From Bacillus sp. SD075 (lineage in GTDB: Bacteria; Bacillota; Bacilli; Bacillales; DSM-1321), in contig NZ_JADILK010000014.1 in assembly GCF_017355165.1 (NCBI RefSeq), positions 1 to 64,000 on the forward strand: a stretch of DNA of 64,000 bases, in the 5' to 3' direction. Of this stretch, positions 17,447-28,594 are shown piece by piece. The notes beneath the pieces were generated by a model. The model was not told where the DNA came from and searched no databases. It saw only the letters and a list, made by a program, of their open reading frames with translations. Position numbers and translations under genes: made by a program. Numbering within the stretch: the stretch's first letter is position 1; each line of letters starts with the position of its first letter.

Positions 17447-19576
17447 TTATGGTGTTTTAATAATTTTCACAGAGGTATCCTCAACAATTGCAGTGAAGTT
17501 CTTAACTTCAGGCTGCTCAAAGATCAAGTCAGTGATACCGTCCTCGAGCTGTTCTTGAAGAACACGGCGGAGCGGTCTCGCCCCGAAAGCTGGGTGATAT
17601 CCGAGTTCAATTAGCTTTTGTTTCGCTTCATTCGTCACATCTAAAGATATATCATTTGCGGCAAGTGTTTCGCCAAGCTCATGAATCATGATATCAACGA
17701 TTTGTAGTAGATCTTCTTTCTTCAATGCCGAGAATTCAATGATGCTATCGAATCGGTTCAAAAATTCTGGTTTAAAAAAGCTGCCCAGAGATTGTAGGAT
17801 TGAAGCCTCTTCCACGGCTGAACTTGTACCAAATCCCATTACTTTTTGTTTTTCACCGACTCCAGCATTACTCGTCATGATGATCACGGTATCTTTAAAA
17901 GTAACGGTCCGGCCTTGACTGTCGGTCAAGCGGCCATCTTCCATGATTTGCAAGAACATATTCATTACATCCGGATGTGCCTTTTCGATTTCATCCAATA
18001 AGATGATACTATAGGGCTTGCGGCGAACTTTTTCCGTCAATTGCCCAGCATCCTCATGTCCTACATATCCAGGAGGTGAGCCGATTAATTTCGAAACACT
18101 GTGTTTCTCCATGAATTCACTCATGTCAAGACGAATCATCGCTTCTTTGTCCCCGAACAATTCCTCAGCTAGAGTTTTCGCCAATTCGGTTTTACCGACT
18201 CCTGTCGGACCAACGAAAAGGAAAGAACCGGTAGGACGGTTTTTGGGTTTTAACCCGGCACGACTTCTTCGAACGGCCTTGGAAACCTTTTTGACTGCCT
18301 CTTCCTGTCCGATTACTTTTTTCATCAGCTCCTCTTGGAGATGAACCATTCTTTCTTGTTCATCTTCTTGAAGCTTACCTACAGGTATTCCAGTCTTTTG
18401 TTCGATGATACTTTGAATATCTTCAGCCATAACGGTTGGCTTAATTACACCTTCCCCAGCTTGCAAAGACTTTTCCAGTTTTTCTTCTTCATCTCGAAGA
18501 ACCGCAGCTTTTTCATATGCTTCTTCTATTAAGGCCATTTCTTTTTCTTTATGAATTTGCGCCAGACGCTCTTTCATGTTTTCTACCTGGCCGTCTTCGA
18601 TGGTCAAGTTCAACTTGGAACCAGCTTCATCCATCAAGTCAATTGCTTTGTCAGGCAGGAATCGGTCTTGAATATAGCGGTTCGAGAGTTCAACAGCCGC
18701 TTTTAGGGCCTCCTCACTATATGTTACACCATGATAAGATTCATAACTATTTTTTAAACCACGTAAGATGACCAATGCCTCAGCTGTTGTTGGCTCATTA
18801 ACGTGTACAGGCTGGAAACGTCTTTCAAGGGCACCATCTTTTTCAATTTTCCTATATTCGGATAAGGTGGTTGCTCCGACAAGCTGAAGTTCGCCGCGTG
18901 CAAGTGCAGGCTTCAGGATATTCCCTGCATCCATTGATCCTTCGGCAGAACCCGCTCCCACAAGTTGATGAATTTCATCGATGAATAAAATGACATTTTT
19001 CCTTTCCTGCAATTCACTGATCAATTGCTTCATGCGTTCTTCGAATTGCCCTCTAATGCCTGTATTCGAAACAAGGGATGCTACATCAAGCATATATACA
19101 AGCTTATTACGTAGTTTAACAGGAACGGAACCTTCAACGATCGCTAAAGCAAGACCTTCAGCAATGGCTGTTTTGCCGACACCAGGTTCACCGATTAAAA
19201 CTGGATTATTTTTATTGCGTCTATTTAGAACTTCAATGACGCGCTTGATTTCTTCATTTCTTCCAATAACCGGATCAATAAGTCCTGCTTTTGCAGCATC
19301 GGTCAAATTACGGCCATACTCCTCAAGCAATCCTCCGTCCTCACCATGTTCGGTTGAATCCGGTTTTGGAACATCATTATAATTAAATGGATTGAATGAA
19401 TTTAAAGATCCGTTATATTGGAATTTCCCTATATCCATTCCGCCCATTGCTGCTCCAAGTTTGTTTCGCTCTTCTTTATAACAAGTGGAGCACAGTTTCA
19501 CGTCATGCTCCTGACCATTCATATTTAGGTGAACTTGAACATTAGCTTGGTTTACATGGCATTTTTCACAAAGCAT
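17447..19576 (-). CDS. clpE: ATP-dependent Clp protease ATPase subunit ClpE
   Basis: Hsp100 unfoldase that feeds heat-damaged proteins to ClpP. 709 residues. An N-terminal zinc finger (Cys3, Cys6, Cys29, Cys32) separates ClpE from ClpC. The first AAA+ domain has GEPGVGKT and the second GPTGVGKT as Walker A motifs. A UVR-like coiled segment ([20 protein letters not shown]) sits between them. ATG 19576 follows AAAGGAGGAG. The promoter carries two CtsR heptad repeats, so it should be repressed by CtsR and induced by heat or protein-damage stress, as in B. subtilis. It is monocistronic with its own terminator. Confidence 0.97.
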   Translation of the reverse strand: MLCEKCHVNQANVQVHLNMNGQEHDVKLCSTCYKEERNKLGAAMGGMDIGKFQYNGSLNSFNPFNYNDVPKPDSTEHGEDGGLLEEYGRNLTDAAKAGLIDPVIGRNEEIKRVIEVLNRRNKNNPVLIGEPGVGKTAIAEGLALAIVEGSVPVKLRNKLVYMLDVASLVSNTGIRGQFEERMKQLISELQERKNVILFIDEIHQLVGAGSAEGSMDAGNILKPALARGELQLVGATTLSEYRKIEKDGALERRFQPVHVNEPTTAEALVILRGLKNSYESYHGVTYSEEALKAAVELSNRYIQDRFLPDKAIDLMDEAGSKLNLTIEDGQVENMKERLAQIHKEKEMALIEEAYEKAAVLRDEEEKLEKSLQAGEGVIKPTVMAEDIQSIIEQKTGIPVGKLQEDEQERMVHLQEELMKKVIGQEEAVKKVSKAVRRSRAGLKPKNRPTGSFLFVGPTGVGKTELAKTLAEELFGDKEAMIRLDMSEFMEKHSVSKLIGSPPGYVGHEDAGQLTEKVRRKPYSIILLDEIEKAHPDVMNMFLQIMEDGRLTDSQGRTVTFKDTVIIMTSNAGVGEKQKVMGFGTSSAVEEASILQSLGSFFKPEFLNRFDSIIEFSALKKEDLLQIVDIMIHELGETLAANDISLDVTNEAKQKLIELGYHPAFGARPLRRVLQEQLEDGITDLIFEQPEVKNFTAIVEDTSVKIIKTP

Positions 19577-19612
19577 GTAGTACTCCTCCTTTAAAATTAT
19601 TAATTGAAAATC

Positions 19613-19668
19613 TTTGACCTTCTTTGACTTTCTGACCTTATTATACCTTGACCTTCTTTGACTTTCAA
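19613..19668 (-). promoter_or_regulatory. clpE promoter with two CtsR boxes
   Basis: Read on the minus strand: -35 TTGAAA (19663-19668), 17 bases, -10 TATAAT (19640-19645). CtsR-type direct heptads AGTCAAA-GAA-GGTCAAG (19647-19663) fill the spacer, and AGTCAAA-GAA-GGTCAAA (19613-19629) lies downstream of the -10. Both match the RGTCAAA-NAN-RGTCAAA consensus closely. Confidence 0.92.
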
Positions 19669-19910
19669 TGATTTTGTCTGGGAATTGTTAAAAATAAAAA
19701 TTACCTGGGATTAGTTTGCTTAGCATATTAAACTATTCACTTTCAGTCAAATAAAAAGATTCTATGTATCTCTCTTAGTAATATATTCAGTTATTATTGA
19801 TTACCAAGTTCAGGACTATCTCTATCTAAAACCTATTAACGAAACACCCATTCACCATTTTTCTGGAATAATCAGAGACCTAATCCATATGCCACTGCCA
19901 CTCTTATTGT

Positions 19911-19950
19911 AAAAAAACCAAGAGACTTTATGAAGTCTCTTGGTTTTTTT
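19911..19950 (-). terminator. Rho-independent terminator of NlpC/P60 gene
   Basis: Arms AAAAAAACCAAGAGACTT (19911-19928) and AAGTCTCTTGGTTTTTTT (19933-19950), loop TATG. It has T-runs in both directions and lies just beyond the stop of the hydrolase gene. Confidence 0.92.
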
Positions 19951-19974
19951 TACAATAAAGTTGGTTTTCTTCTA

Positions 19975-20418
19975 TTATATACGTTTTGCACCAATATACT
20001 TTGGCTTCCAATAACTATTATTGGTTTTAGCGTATGACACTCCTTTAGATGATGAAGAGTGTATGAATTCATTGTTTCCTATGTATATAGCCACATGTGT
20101 AGGTTTTTTCGCTTTATTTGGTGCAAAAAACATTAAGTCACCTTTTTGCAGGCTTTTAACTTTCTTTCCTTTTTTATATATGTCAGCAGCGGTTCTTGGT
20201 AAATTCTTACCAGCTTTTTGATATGAATACTTCACTAAACCGGAGCAATCAAAACCTGAAGAAGAAATACCACCCGTTTTATATTTTGTCCCTAATTCAC
20301 TTTTAGCCACTTTAATCGCTTTTGTATGATAAGAAGCAGCTTCCACTTGATCCCCAGCAAAGGATGCGGTTACAAGGATGATAGCCAATGACAATCCGAC
20401 GACAATTTTCTTAAACAA
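19975..20418 (-). CDS. Secreted NlpC/P60 endopeptidase
   Basis: Cell-wall gamma-D-glutamyl-diamino acid endopeptidase of the C40 family, 147 residues, with no binding repeats. A Sec signal peptide (FKKIVVGLSLAIILVTASF, likely cut after VEA near residue 27) is followed directly by the catalytic domain. Catalytic Cys58 lies in SGFDCSGLV, His108 in PTHVAIYIG and His120 in FIHSSSS. TTG 20418 follows AGGGGG. The mature enzyme is only about 120 residues, a minimal P60 domain. Monocistronic, with a strong terminator. Confidence 0.93.
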   Translation of the reverse strand: MFKKIVVGLSLAIILVTASFAGDQVEAASYHTKAIKVAKSELGTKYKTGGISSSGFDCSGLVKYSYQKAGKNLPRTAADIYKKGKKVKSLQKGDLMFFAPNKAKKPTHVAIYIGNNEFIHSSSSKGVSYAKTNNSYWKPKYIGAKRI

Positions 20419-20439
20419 ATTATTTTACCCCCTGATGTG

Positions 20440-20957
20440 ATTTGCTAAACCTAATATACTAGAAAAGCTATATCATTCGCATCACAGGAACTTTACAAAT
20501 ATGTTACATTTAGTAGAAATAGGAAGAATGACCAGATAAAACTTAAAAAAAAGTCGAATCACGCGTTCAATATTCACTTAATTGGCAAAGCACTTTTACT
20601 TTTCCTCATAGAAAAAACAGTAGTAGGAAAACCACTGTCCAGTTTAACGTTATAAGAAGATTCGGAGTGCACTCACCCCGAACCATGATTTAAATGGAAA
20701 TTTTATTATCCTTCATGTTTTTTTGTTTGATTATACGAATGAAACTCTCACTAGATTCTATAAATTTGCGACACTCCTACCTTATAACTGGTTACCAAGA
20801 CCTCACAGGAGCTTGCTTTGATGCGGCTTGGCAGACAGTCGGCGGAAAGGGAGCGGATTTCTGAAATCAACTGGAACTTTTTTCAGAAGCAAAAATTGTA
20901 GGCAAACTGGCTCTTCTTCAATTTATCTATAGCCCAACAGCGGTAAAGAAATCACTG
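20440..20957. other. Intergenic stretch with a repeat scrap
   Basis: About 520 bases without a credible gene. At about 20805-20875 lies a scrap of a common Bacillus intergenic repeat (GCGGAAAGGGAGCGG, GAAATCAAC), related to the one at 52-112. A promoter for the NlpC gene should lie near 20440-20520, but I cannot name its elements with confidence. Confidence 0.4.
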
Positions 20958-21584
20958 TCAAAATTCTTTTGAGAAAAATGGAAGAAATAACTTTACCCCA
21001 CGTTTATTAAATGGTAAACATTTCAAATCTGCTATTAAATGACTTATGTATCCTAATATACAAGTAGTGAAAATTCCATCAATCCCCATAAAGGTTTCAA
21101 ATTGAAAGGCAATGATTCCAAAGAAAGCGATACCTGCAATCGAATGGGTATAACTTCTATGTGGTGTAAAGGATGCCAGGATAATATAAACGCCTAACAG
21201 CCACAACCAGCTTTCCTTCATAGATAAACCGCCGCCTAAAACTGCTAATCCAGTCAAGGTCAGCATATGCCTTTGTGTAATGAATGATGAAATGATGATG
21301 GTTCCGATTCCTGCACCTGTACCAATCCACTTTTCCGCATCAGAGCCTTCCAAAAGACTATAAAAGATCATTAATATTCCTATCGTTTGTGCTATCGTTC
21401 GGATAAACTTATGGGAAAAAGTAATCCTATTACTTAGCTTCCCATCAATATCGATATCGGGCATTAGACCTGAAACTCCCCCAACGCCAACCAAGAATAA
21501 AGTGGTTGTTGGATCTGTTTGAAGTGTGTTTGCCGTTAAGAATCCAACTGTTGCCCCTAAAGCCATGTGTGCTGTACCGTTCAC
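20958..21584 (-). CDS. YdjM-like membrane-bound metal-dependent hydrolase family protein
   Basis: Inner-membrane protein of the YdjM/DUF457 family, 208 residues, several hydrophobic helices. The family motifs are present: an N-terminal GTAHMALGATVGF with a conserved His, GLMPDIDIDGKLSNR (the PDIDxxxS block) and FTPHRSYTHSI (HRxxTHS), then HLIADLK. The His/Asp set suggests a metal-dependent hydrolase, but no substrate is known. GTG 21584 follows GGAGAG. A LexA-like box about 50 bases upstream suggests SOS control; E. coli ydjM is known to be LexA-regulated. Confidence 0.85.
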   Translation of the reverse strand: MNGTAHMALGATVGFLTANTLQTDPTTTLFLVGVGGVSGLMPDIDIDGKLSNRITFSHKFIRTIAQTIGILMIFYSLLEGSDAEKWIGTGAGIGTIIISSFITQRHMLTLTGLAVLGGGLSMKESWLWLLGVYIILASFTPHRSYTHSIAGIAFFGIIAFQFETFMGIDGIFTTCILGYISHLIADLKCLPFNKRGVKLFLPFFSKEF

Positions 21585-21631
21585 TGTCTCTCTCCTGTCC
21601 CTCTATGTAGTAATCACTGTTAGCAAGAAAA

Positions 21632-21645
21632 CGAATGTTTGTTCG
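21632..21645 (-). promoter_or_regulatory. LexA-like box upstream of the YdjM-like gene
   Basis: On the minus strand CGAACAAACATTCG matches the Bacillus LexA consensus CGAACRNRYGTTCG at all positions except one (A for G at position 10). It lies 47 bases before the GTG start, where an operator is expected. Confidence 0.5.
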
Positions 21646-21890
21646 AATCCCTATATTCTAACTATACAATACTTTTGGGGAAATTTCTTTATTTCTTATA
21701 AAAAAGCCTAGTAATCATTATTTAGAGTAAATAATTCCCTTATTTTAAATTAATATCGATTCTTCTAGAGTGTCAATAATTGCTTTGTTTAAGTGATTTT
21801 CATCCCTAAACACCTGCAAAATATTTTTCTGTAAATTGAGTTTTTCATGAAATTTTATCCAAAATATGAATATACTAATCTATAAGGGGA

Positions 21891-22073
21891 GTGATTCAGA
21901 TAGCCTTTATAAATGCCTTCAAAAATTTTAAAAATGGGAAAAAGTCTAAGAAAATAAAGAACATGGATTTTCGGGAACAACACGTAAAGAAATCATCTGA
22001 GCTCATTGGTAATAATGTCATTGTCCAAAATATAATTAACAATCATCTTTCCAAAAAAAATAACCACTTGTAG
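21891..22073 (+). CDS. Small basic hypothetical protein
   Basis: Not recognised. A frame of 60 codons ending at 22073, rich in Lys, Asn and Ile (FKNGKKSKKIKNMDFREQ, then NNVIVQNIINNHLSKKNNH). The GTG at 21891 overlaps the ribosome-like AAGGGGAG, so translation may start a few codons later. The stop codon lies in the loop of a terminator hairpin, which supports a real transcript. It converges on the membrane-protein gene at 22084. No homologue comes to mind. Confidence 0.4.
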   Translation: MIQIAFINAFKNFKNGKKSKKIKNMDFREQHVKKSSELIGNNVIVQNIINNHLSKKNNHL

Positions 22074-22088
22074 GGTGGTTTTTTTATT
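22062..22088. terminator. Bidirectional terminator
   Basis: Arms AACCAC (22062-22067) and GTGGTT (22075-22080), with TTTTTT following on the plus strand and ATTTTTTTT on the minus strand. Shared by the small plus-strand gene and the minus-strand membrane-protein gene. Confidence 0.75.
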
Positions 22089-22995
22089 TACTTTGGGAAA
22101 TCTCTTCATTCTTTTCCATCTTTTCGCTCGCTTCGTAAATATAGTTATATTGTAAATAGTAATCATATATGACGTTTTGCAGAATCTTAAGTAGTGATTT
22201 ATCGAATGTATCGAATTCAGTTTGATAACTATTTAAGACAGTGACGAATTTCCCATCCATGTTTTCAAAATAATGCAGGAGGAAGTTCTTGTAATATTCA
22301 CTATCACTGTTGCTTTTATTGGTGATGCATGGATCGCCGGTTTGGATCGACTTATCAAGCATCGCTTTGATGGATTTAGGCAGCTTTGCTTTTTTGAACT
22401 GGTTCAGGGTATAGATATCATAAGTAAAGGAAAGTCCTAATTGATCGGAATAAAAATCCACGGCACAATCCAATGTATAGATTAAGGGCGTTTTAAAGTC
22501 CTTGCTGTTGGCAATTTCCTCTGATATCTCCAATTGATATTCCTCGGATGTTAGATACGCAGCAAATTTCATCTTTGAACTGCTCATGCTGAATACTTCA
22601 TAAACGGCTGCATCTTGTTTTTCAATTTCAATTTCGATATTAAAAAATTTAAAGTGTTTTAAACGGTAAAAAGCAATCGGTGCTAATAGGAAAAGCAGTA
22701 TCCAAACAAGGTAAAGAAATAACGTGTTAAAGATGATTTGATAAAATTCAGACGTAACGATCGGTTCGATGATTAACGATATCAATGTATGTTCAAAGCC
22801 CTGCGAAACAGGAAGATTCGTTGTAGATCCAACTGTTTCCTCTGGCTTTTTTAAAGTTTGGATACCTAAATGAGCCATCGCAACTAGCGTATAAACAAAA
22901 ATCAAAATTGTTCCAATCACATAAAATTTTGGCATGAATCCTATAATCCTGTCGAAAACAGAAATCCGCTTATCTTTCTGCTCCTCTATAGCCAA
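22084..22995 (-). CDS. Two-helix membrane protein of unknown function
   Basis: Not recognised. 303 residues from TTG 22995, 8 bases after AAGGAG. Two membrane segments: FYVIGTILIFVYTLVAMAHL (about 24-43) and IIFNTLFLYLVWILLFLLAP (about 87-106). They enclose an outside loop of about 40 residues. The C-terminal two thirds are soluble and should face the cytoplasm, with a mixed alpha/beta look and a possible GAF-like or sensor role (LIYTLDCAVDFYSDQLGLSF). No catalytic motif is visible. It stands alone between the terminator it shares with the small convergent gene and a large upstream gap. Confidence 0.7.
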   Translation of the reverse strand: MAIEEQKDKRISVFDRIIGFMPKFYVIGTILIFVYTLVAMAHLGIQTLKKPEETVGSTTNLPVSQGFEHTLISLIIEPIVTSEFYQIIFNTLFLYLVWILLFLLAPIAFYRLKHFKFFNIEIEIEKQDAAVYEVFSMSSSKMKFAAYLTSEEYQLEISEEIANSKDFKTPLIYTLDCAVDFYSDQLGLSFTYDIYTLNQFKKAKLPKSIKAMLDKSIQTGDPCITNKSNSDSEYYKNFLLHYFENMDGKFVTVLNSYQTEFDTFDKSLLKILQNVIYDYYLQYNYIYEASEKMEKNEEISQSK

Positions 22996-23185
22996 TGTGG
23001 TTGCTCCTTTTAAGATTATTAATGTCAGGATAAGTTTACAGGGACTTAGAAGTTCCTGGAGACTACCTATTTAATTTATATGTTTACAATTATGTGAAAA
23101 TACGTAAAATTCGTTTAATGATTGACATATTCCAAAATATTTTCGACGTTTTCAGTAAAATTAAAAATATTTAGACGTTAAAAAT

Positions 23186-23217
23186 GCCCAACTTCCATCG
23201 AAAATGAAAGGTTGAGC
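23186..23217 (-). terminator. Terminator of the LysR gene
   Basis: Imperfect stem GCCCAACTTCCAT (23186-23198) with ATGAAAGGTTGAGC (23204-23217). On the minus strand it is followed by ATTTTTAACG. Confidence 0.65.
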
Positions 23218-23236
23218 AAATGTTTAGGGGGTTTAT

Positions 23237-24127
23237 TCAGGACGGCCCTTTTATCGCAAATTCTTCGACCTTCCTTAAAAACAACTCCATCGCCTTTGAT
23301 GCTTCGAAGTCTAACTTTTTCACGATTGAAAAAGGTCTTATAATGGGTTCATTTTTCAAATGAAAGGTTTTCAATTCATTCGACTTCAGTTCTTTTTGTA
23401 CAGTCAATCGTGATAACAGAGCAATGCCAAGCCCAGCCATCACCGCTTCTTTCACTCCTTGGATGCTGGTAAAAATAAAGGTTTTCTTTATGTTTAACTC
23501 CAGACTGCTCAGAAGTTTATCGGAATATGTACGGGTTCCCGATCCTTCCTCCCTAAGTACCCATGTTTGGTTTTGGAGCAAAGTGCCCTCGATGAGATCC
23601 ATCTGTGAAAGGGGATGAACCGGGGGGACGACAACGATCATCTCGTCATTCATGAATGGTCTGACATCTATATCTTTGTAGTCCGTTTCACCTTCAGTCA
23701 ACCCGATATCAAGCTTATTCGAACGTATCCCTTGAATGACTTCATTAGAATTCGAGATGATGATTTGAATGTCCACCATCGGATATTGAGCCGCAAATTC
23801 CGCTAAAACCTTTGGAAGGTAGTATTCCCCTATCGTGAAGCTTGCACCTATTTTCATCGTTCCGCTAACCACGTTATTAAATTCATTAATTTCTCTTATT
23901 GCTGTTTCATAATGATTAAGCATTTGCTTTGCATGTCTATATAGAATTTTTCCCGGCTCTGTTATTTGCACTTGTTTTGGAGAACGATAAATTAATTTCG
24001 TCCCTAACTCATTTTCCAGATTCCTTATGTGAAGACTGACTCCTGGCTGCGACAAGTTCAAAATATCCCCTGCTCTAGAAAAGTTTCTCTGTTCGATTAC
24101 AGTGACGAATACTTTTAACGGATCCAT
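23237..24127 (-). CDS. LysR-family regulator (CysL/YwfK-like)
   Basis: LysR-type transcription factor, 296 residues. The N-terminal winged helix reads LKVFVTVIEQRNFSRAGDIL then SQPGVSLHIRNLENELGTKL. The C-terminal two-lobe effector domain has GASFTIGEYYLPKVLAEF and LREEGSGTRTYSDKLL, a Ser/Thr pattern typical of sulfate- or acetylserine-type ligand pockets. ATG 24127 follows GGGAGG; the upstream frame lacks a ribosome site. It is divergent from the YeiH-family gene, which it most likely controls through the 120-base intergenic region. Confidence 0.9.
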   Translation of the reverse strand: MDPLKVFVTVIEQRNFSRAGDILNLSQPGVSLHIRNLENELGTKLIYRSPKQVQITEPGKILYRHAKQMLNHYETAIREINEFNNVVSGTMKIGASFTIGEYYLPKVLAEFAAQYPMVDIQIIISNSNEVIQGIRSNKLDIGLTEGETDYKDIDVRPFMNDEMIVVVPPVHPLSQMDLIEGTLLQNQTWVLREEGSGTRTYSDKLLSSLELNIKKTFIFTSIQGVKEAVMAGLGIALLSRLTVQKELKSNELKTFHLKNEPIIRPFSIVKKLDFEASKAMELFLRKVEEFAIKGPS

Positions 24128-24250
24128 GGTTACCTCCCTATATCCTATGCGTTTCATTTTATCATAAGTAGAAGTAATCATTAAGATAGCAAAAATATAT
24201 TTCACTTATCTTTAATTAAGCTTTAAAGTTAAGGCATCAGCATAGATGGA

Positions 24251-25285
24251 GTGATCACACTGGAACAAACAAACGTTGAAACAAGAAAACTTGGATTTAC
24301 AATTGGAATAGGTTTGACTTTACTAATTGCCATAGTAGCAAAATACTTAGCAGAGCTTCCATTCCTTCATATTATGGGACAGTTAGTCATTGCGATTCTG
24401 ATTGGTGTTGTTTGGAAATCGATCATTGGCGTCCCTGCTTACGCCATTGCAGGAACAAATTATTCAAGTAAAATCCTTTTGAGAATGGGCATTATCTTAT
24501 TGGGAATGCGCTTGAACCTAAAGGATATTATTAATGCCGGCCCGAAAACATTTGCAGTTGGTGCCATTTGTCTCGTATTTGCTATATTAGTAGTTTATGG
24601 ATTGACCCGCATTTTTAAAGTTGAGAAAAAGCTAGGCATATTGACAGCTTGCGGAACGGGAATATGTGGAGCTGCTGCCATACTGGCAATCTCCTCGCAA
24701 ATAAAAGCAAAAGAAAAAGATACAGCAATAGCTGTAGCGACGGTTGCTGTTTTAGGTACAACCTTCACTTTCGGATATACGATCCTATACCCATTATTGG
24801 AGTTATCCGATCAAGGATATGGTATTTTTTCGGGTGCGACACTCCATGAAATTGCTCACGTCATCGCTGCAGCAGCACCAGGGGGAAATGAGGCCGTCGA
24901 CTTGGCGGTGGTGGTAAAATTGACTAGGGTGGCCCTGCTCATTCCCATTGCCATTTTAATTGGATTCATCATGAATTGGAATGAACGATCAACAGCTACC
25001 GAAAAGAAATTTTTTTGGAAGGCGGTTCAGATACCGTGGTTTATTTTTGGATTTTTATTAATGAGTGCGCTTTATTCTACTGGAGCAGTTCCTGAACCAG
25101 TAGCTGATAAACTTGTTATGCTTTCCTATATCCTCATGGCAATGTCCATGGCAGGACTAGGATTGAATATTGATCTTGTAACGTTTAGAAAATATGGCGG
25201 AAAACCTTTTATAGCTGGACTGATCGGCTCTATCCTATTGACTTGTCTTGGGTATGTATTGGTTCAGGTATTCCATTTAAATTAA
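24251..25285 (+). CDS. YeiH/UPF0324 family membrane protein (putative sulfur anion exporter)
   Basis: Polytopic membrane protein of the YeiH family, 344 residues with about ten hydrophobic helices. Conserved stretches: LLRMGIILLGMRLNLKDI, LTACGTGICGAAAILAISSQ and ATLHEIAHVIAAAAPGG. The family is suggested to export sulfite or sulfate, but transport has not been firmly shown. GTG 24251 overlaps GGAG; a CTG at 24260 would be ideally spaced, so the start may be nine bases later. It is divergent from a CysL-like LysR gene, the usual arrangement, and followed by a terminator. Confidence 0.9.
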   Translation: MITLEQTNVETRKLGFTIGIGLTLLIAIVAKYLAELPFLHIMGQLVIAILIGVVWKSIIGVPAYAIAGTNYSSKILLRMGIILLGMRLNLKDIINAGPKTFAVGAICLVFAILVVYGLTRIFKVEKKLGILTACGTGICGAAAILAISSQIKAKEKDTAIAVATVAVLGTTFTFGYTILYPLLELSDQGYGIFSGATLHEIAHVIAAAAPGGNEAVDLAVVVKLTRVALLIPIAILIGFIMNWNERSTATEKKFFWKAVQIPWFIFGFLLMSALYSTGAVPEPVADKLVMLSYILMAMSMAGLGLNIDLVTFRKYGGKPFIAGLIGSILLTCLGYVLVQVFHLN

Positions 25286-25298
25286 CTTTCAATTAAAA

Positions 25299-25327
25299 CA
25301 AGCATCCCTTAATCGGCATGCTTGCTT
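25299..25327 (+). terminator. Rho-independent terminator of the YeiH gene
   Basis: Arms CAAGCAT (25299-25305) and ATGCTTG (25318-25324), followed by CTTTTAT. It overlaps the 3' end of the convergent speD gene. Confidence 0.65.
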
Positions 25328-26145
25328 TTATCTATTGGATGTGGAACGTTGGCACCATAAAAAATTTCATCCATCTCCGTTTGAAGCCTTTCTATAATTT
25401 CTTGCCGTTCCTCTTTATTCAGCTTTTCCTCTGAATACCCGAATAAGTAATTATTAATATCGAATCTTTTTAGCTTACATTTTGTATGGAATATATTTTC
25501 TTGATATACATTCACATCAATCATGTCATATAAACCTTTTACTTCATCAGGAATATAGTTTTGGATTGAATTAATATCGTGATCAATAAACAATTTCCGC
25601 CCATCTTTATCCCTCGTAAAGCCTCTTACACGGTAATCAATCGTGATAATGTCAGTATCGAAGGAATGAATGAGATAATTAAGGGCTTTTAGAGGCGATA
25701 TTTCTCCACAAGTAGAGACATCGATATCGGCCCTGAATGTGCTAATGCCTTCACTTGGATGGTATTCAGGGTATGTATGTACGGTAATATGGCTTTTATC
25801 CAGTTGCATGACCACATTATCAGGTAAAGGCCCAGGTGATTCCTCATAAGTTCCCGTAGGTACTTCAACGACAGGTCCTTCTGAAACAAGAATGGTTACA
25901 CTGGCGCCTTGTGGGACATAATCCTGTTTCGCCGTATTTAAAACATGCGCTCCTATTAAATCAGAAACATTGTGCAAGATATTCGAAAGCCTATCTGCAT
26001 TATATTGTTCATCGATATAATCCAGGTATGCCTCTCTCTCTTCCCTGGTTTTTGTGTAACAAATATCATACATATTAAAGCTTAAAGATTTCGTAAGATT
26101 ATTAAAGCCATGAAGTTCAATACGTTGCTCTGGTGTAAGTTTCAT
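25309..26145 (-). CDS. speD: S-adenosylmethionine decarboxylase proenzyme, E. coli type
   Basis: Pyruvoyl enzyme that decarboxylates S-adenosylmethionine to supply aminopropyl groups for spermidine. 278 residues, the long E. coli type, not the short B. subtilis SpeH type of about 126. Self-cleavage is expected between Lys117 and Ser118 in [12 protein letters not shown], giving the pyruvoyl group on the alpha chain. [19 protein letters not shown] (with Cys146), [18 protein letters not shown] and [16 protein letters not shown] are the conserved blocks. ATG 26145 follows AAGGGG. No spermidine synthase gene is adjacent. Confidence 0.96.
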   Translation of the reverse strand: MKLTPEQRIELHGFNNLTKSLSFNMYDICYTKTREEREAYLDYIDEQYNADRLSNILHNVSDLIGAHVLNTAKQDYVPQGASVTILVSEGPVVEVPTGTYEESPGPLPDNVVMQLDKSHITVHTYPEYHPSEGISTFRADIDVSTCGEISPLKALNYLIHSFDTDIITIDYRVRGFTRDKDGRKLFIDHDINSIQNYIPDEVKGLYDMIDVNVYQENIFHTKCKLKRFDINNYLFGYSEEKLNKEERQEIIERLQTEMDEIFYGANVPHPIDKSKHAD

Positions 26146-26271
26146 GATTAATTCCCCTTATATTTTTTTACGACTATCCTTATAGTTACCCTTTTTCTTA
26201 AATAAAAAACTATGTCTGCCAGTCTCGGCTTCTGACTTCTGATCGGAAATCATTATTTTCTGCACAGAAAA

Positions 26272-26298
26272 AGCCATTGCATTAACCATGCAATGGCT
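26272..26298 (-). terminator. Rho-independent terminator of the opuC operon
   Basis: Perfect 11-bp arms AGCCATTGCAT (26272-26282) and ATGCAATGGCT (26288-26298), loop TAACC. On the minus strand it is followed by TTTTTCTG. Confidence 0.92.
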
Positions 26299-26319
26299 CT
26301 TTTATTATCCTGATCTGTT

Positions 26320-26982
26320 TTAGGCAGTATGAATTTTTTTCTTTTTTATAGGTGAAAGGATTCGTTCCAGCCATCCGAGTAAAAGATCTGAGAGAATGGC
26401 CATCAATGCCGTCGGGATTGCTCCTGCAAGTATGATTGCCGTTCCATTTGAAGCATTCGTTCCCCTGACAATGATATCCCCCAGTCCGCCAGCCCCTACG
26501 AATGTACCGACAGCAGTTACTCCTATTGCAACGACAAGCGCTGTACGTAAGCCAGCCATGATGACAGACAGAGATAATGGTAATTCGACCAATCTCAGTA
26601 ATTGCAGCTTCGTCATCCCCATTGCCTTGCCAGATTCTAAATAAGCATGATCTATACTTGTAATTCCTACATAAGTGTTCCTCAGGATTGGCAGCAAGGA
26701 ATATAAAAACAATGATAAGATCACCGTATTTGTTCCTAACCCCATTACTAACATAAGGAGAGCTAGCATAGCCAATGCTGGTGTGGTTTGTATGACATTC
26801 GTTATCGAAAATACCCAATTACTCAATTTCTTATGCTTCGCGATGAAAATGCCTATCGGGATGGCTACAATTGCGGCAAATAAAACCCCGTAAGCGGACA
26901 TTAAAAAGTGACGATAAAATTCAGTAAGTACATACATCCAATTTTGGGAATAATAAGTTCCCAGCTGTTGTAAGGTTTCCAA
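26320..26982 (-). CDS. opuCD: Osmoprotectant ABC transporter permease (OpuCD type)
   Basis: Membrane permease of a glycine betaine/carnitine/choline ABC importer, 220 residues, five to six helices. The coupling-helix region that contacts the ATPase reads GKAMGMTKLQLLRLVELPLS. It is followed by VIMAGLRTALVVAIGVTAVG, the classic binding-protein-dependent permease signature. TTG 26982 lies 8 bases after GGGAGGTG. It is the last of four genes in the order ATPase, permease, binding protein, permease, exactly that of opuC, and lies 17 bases after the binding protein. Confidence 0.92.
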   Translation of the reverse strand: METLQQLGTYYSQNWMYVLTEFYRHFLMSAYGVLFAAIVAIPIGIFIAKHKKLSNWVFSITNVIQTTPALAMLALLMLVMGLGTNTVILSLFLYSLLPILRNTYVGITSIDHAYLESGKAMGMTKLQLLRLVELPLSLSVIMAGLRTALVVAIGVTAVGTFVGAGGLGDIIVRGTNASNGTAIILAGAIPTALMAILSDLLLGWLERILSPIKKKKIHTA

Positions 26983-26999
26983 TGGTCTGCACCTCCCAT

Positions 27000-28582
<1,583 letters not shown>

Positions 28583-28594
28583 CTCATTCACCCC

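Noticed and set aside
26282..26818. 178-codon minus-strand frame overlapping opuCD
   Set aside because: Composition is unlike a protein (Cys, Arg and His rich) and opuCD has the family motifs in the other frame.
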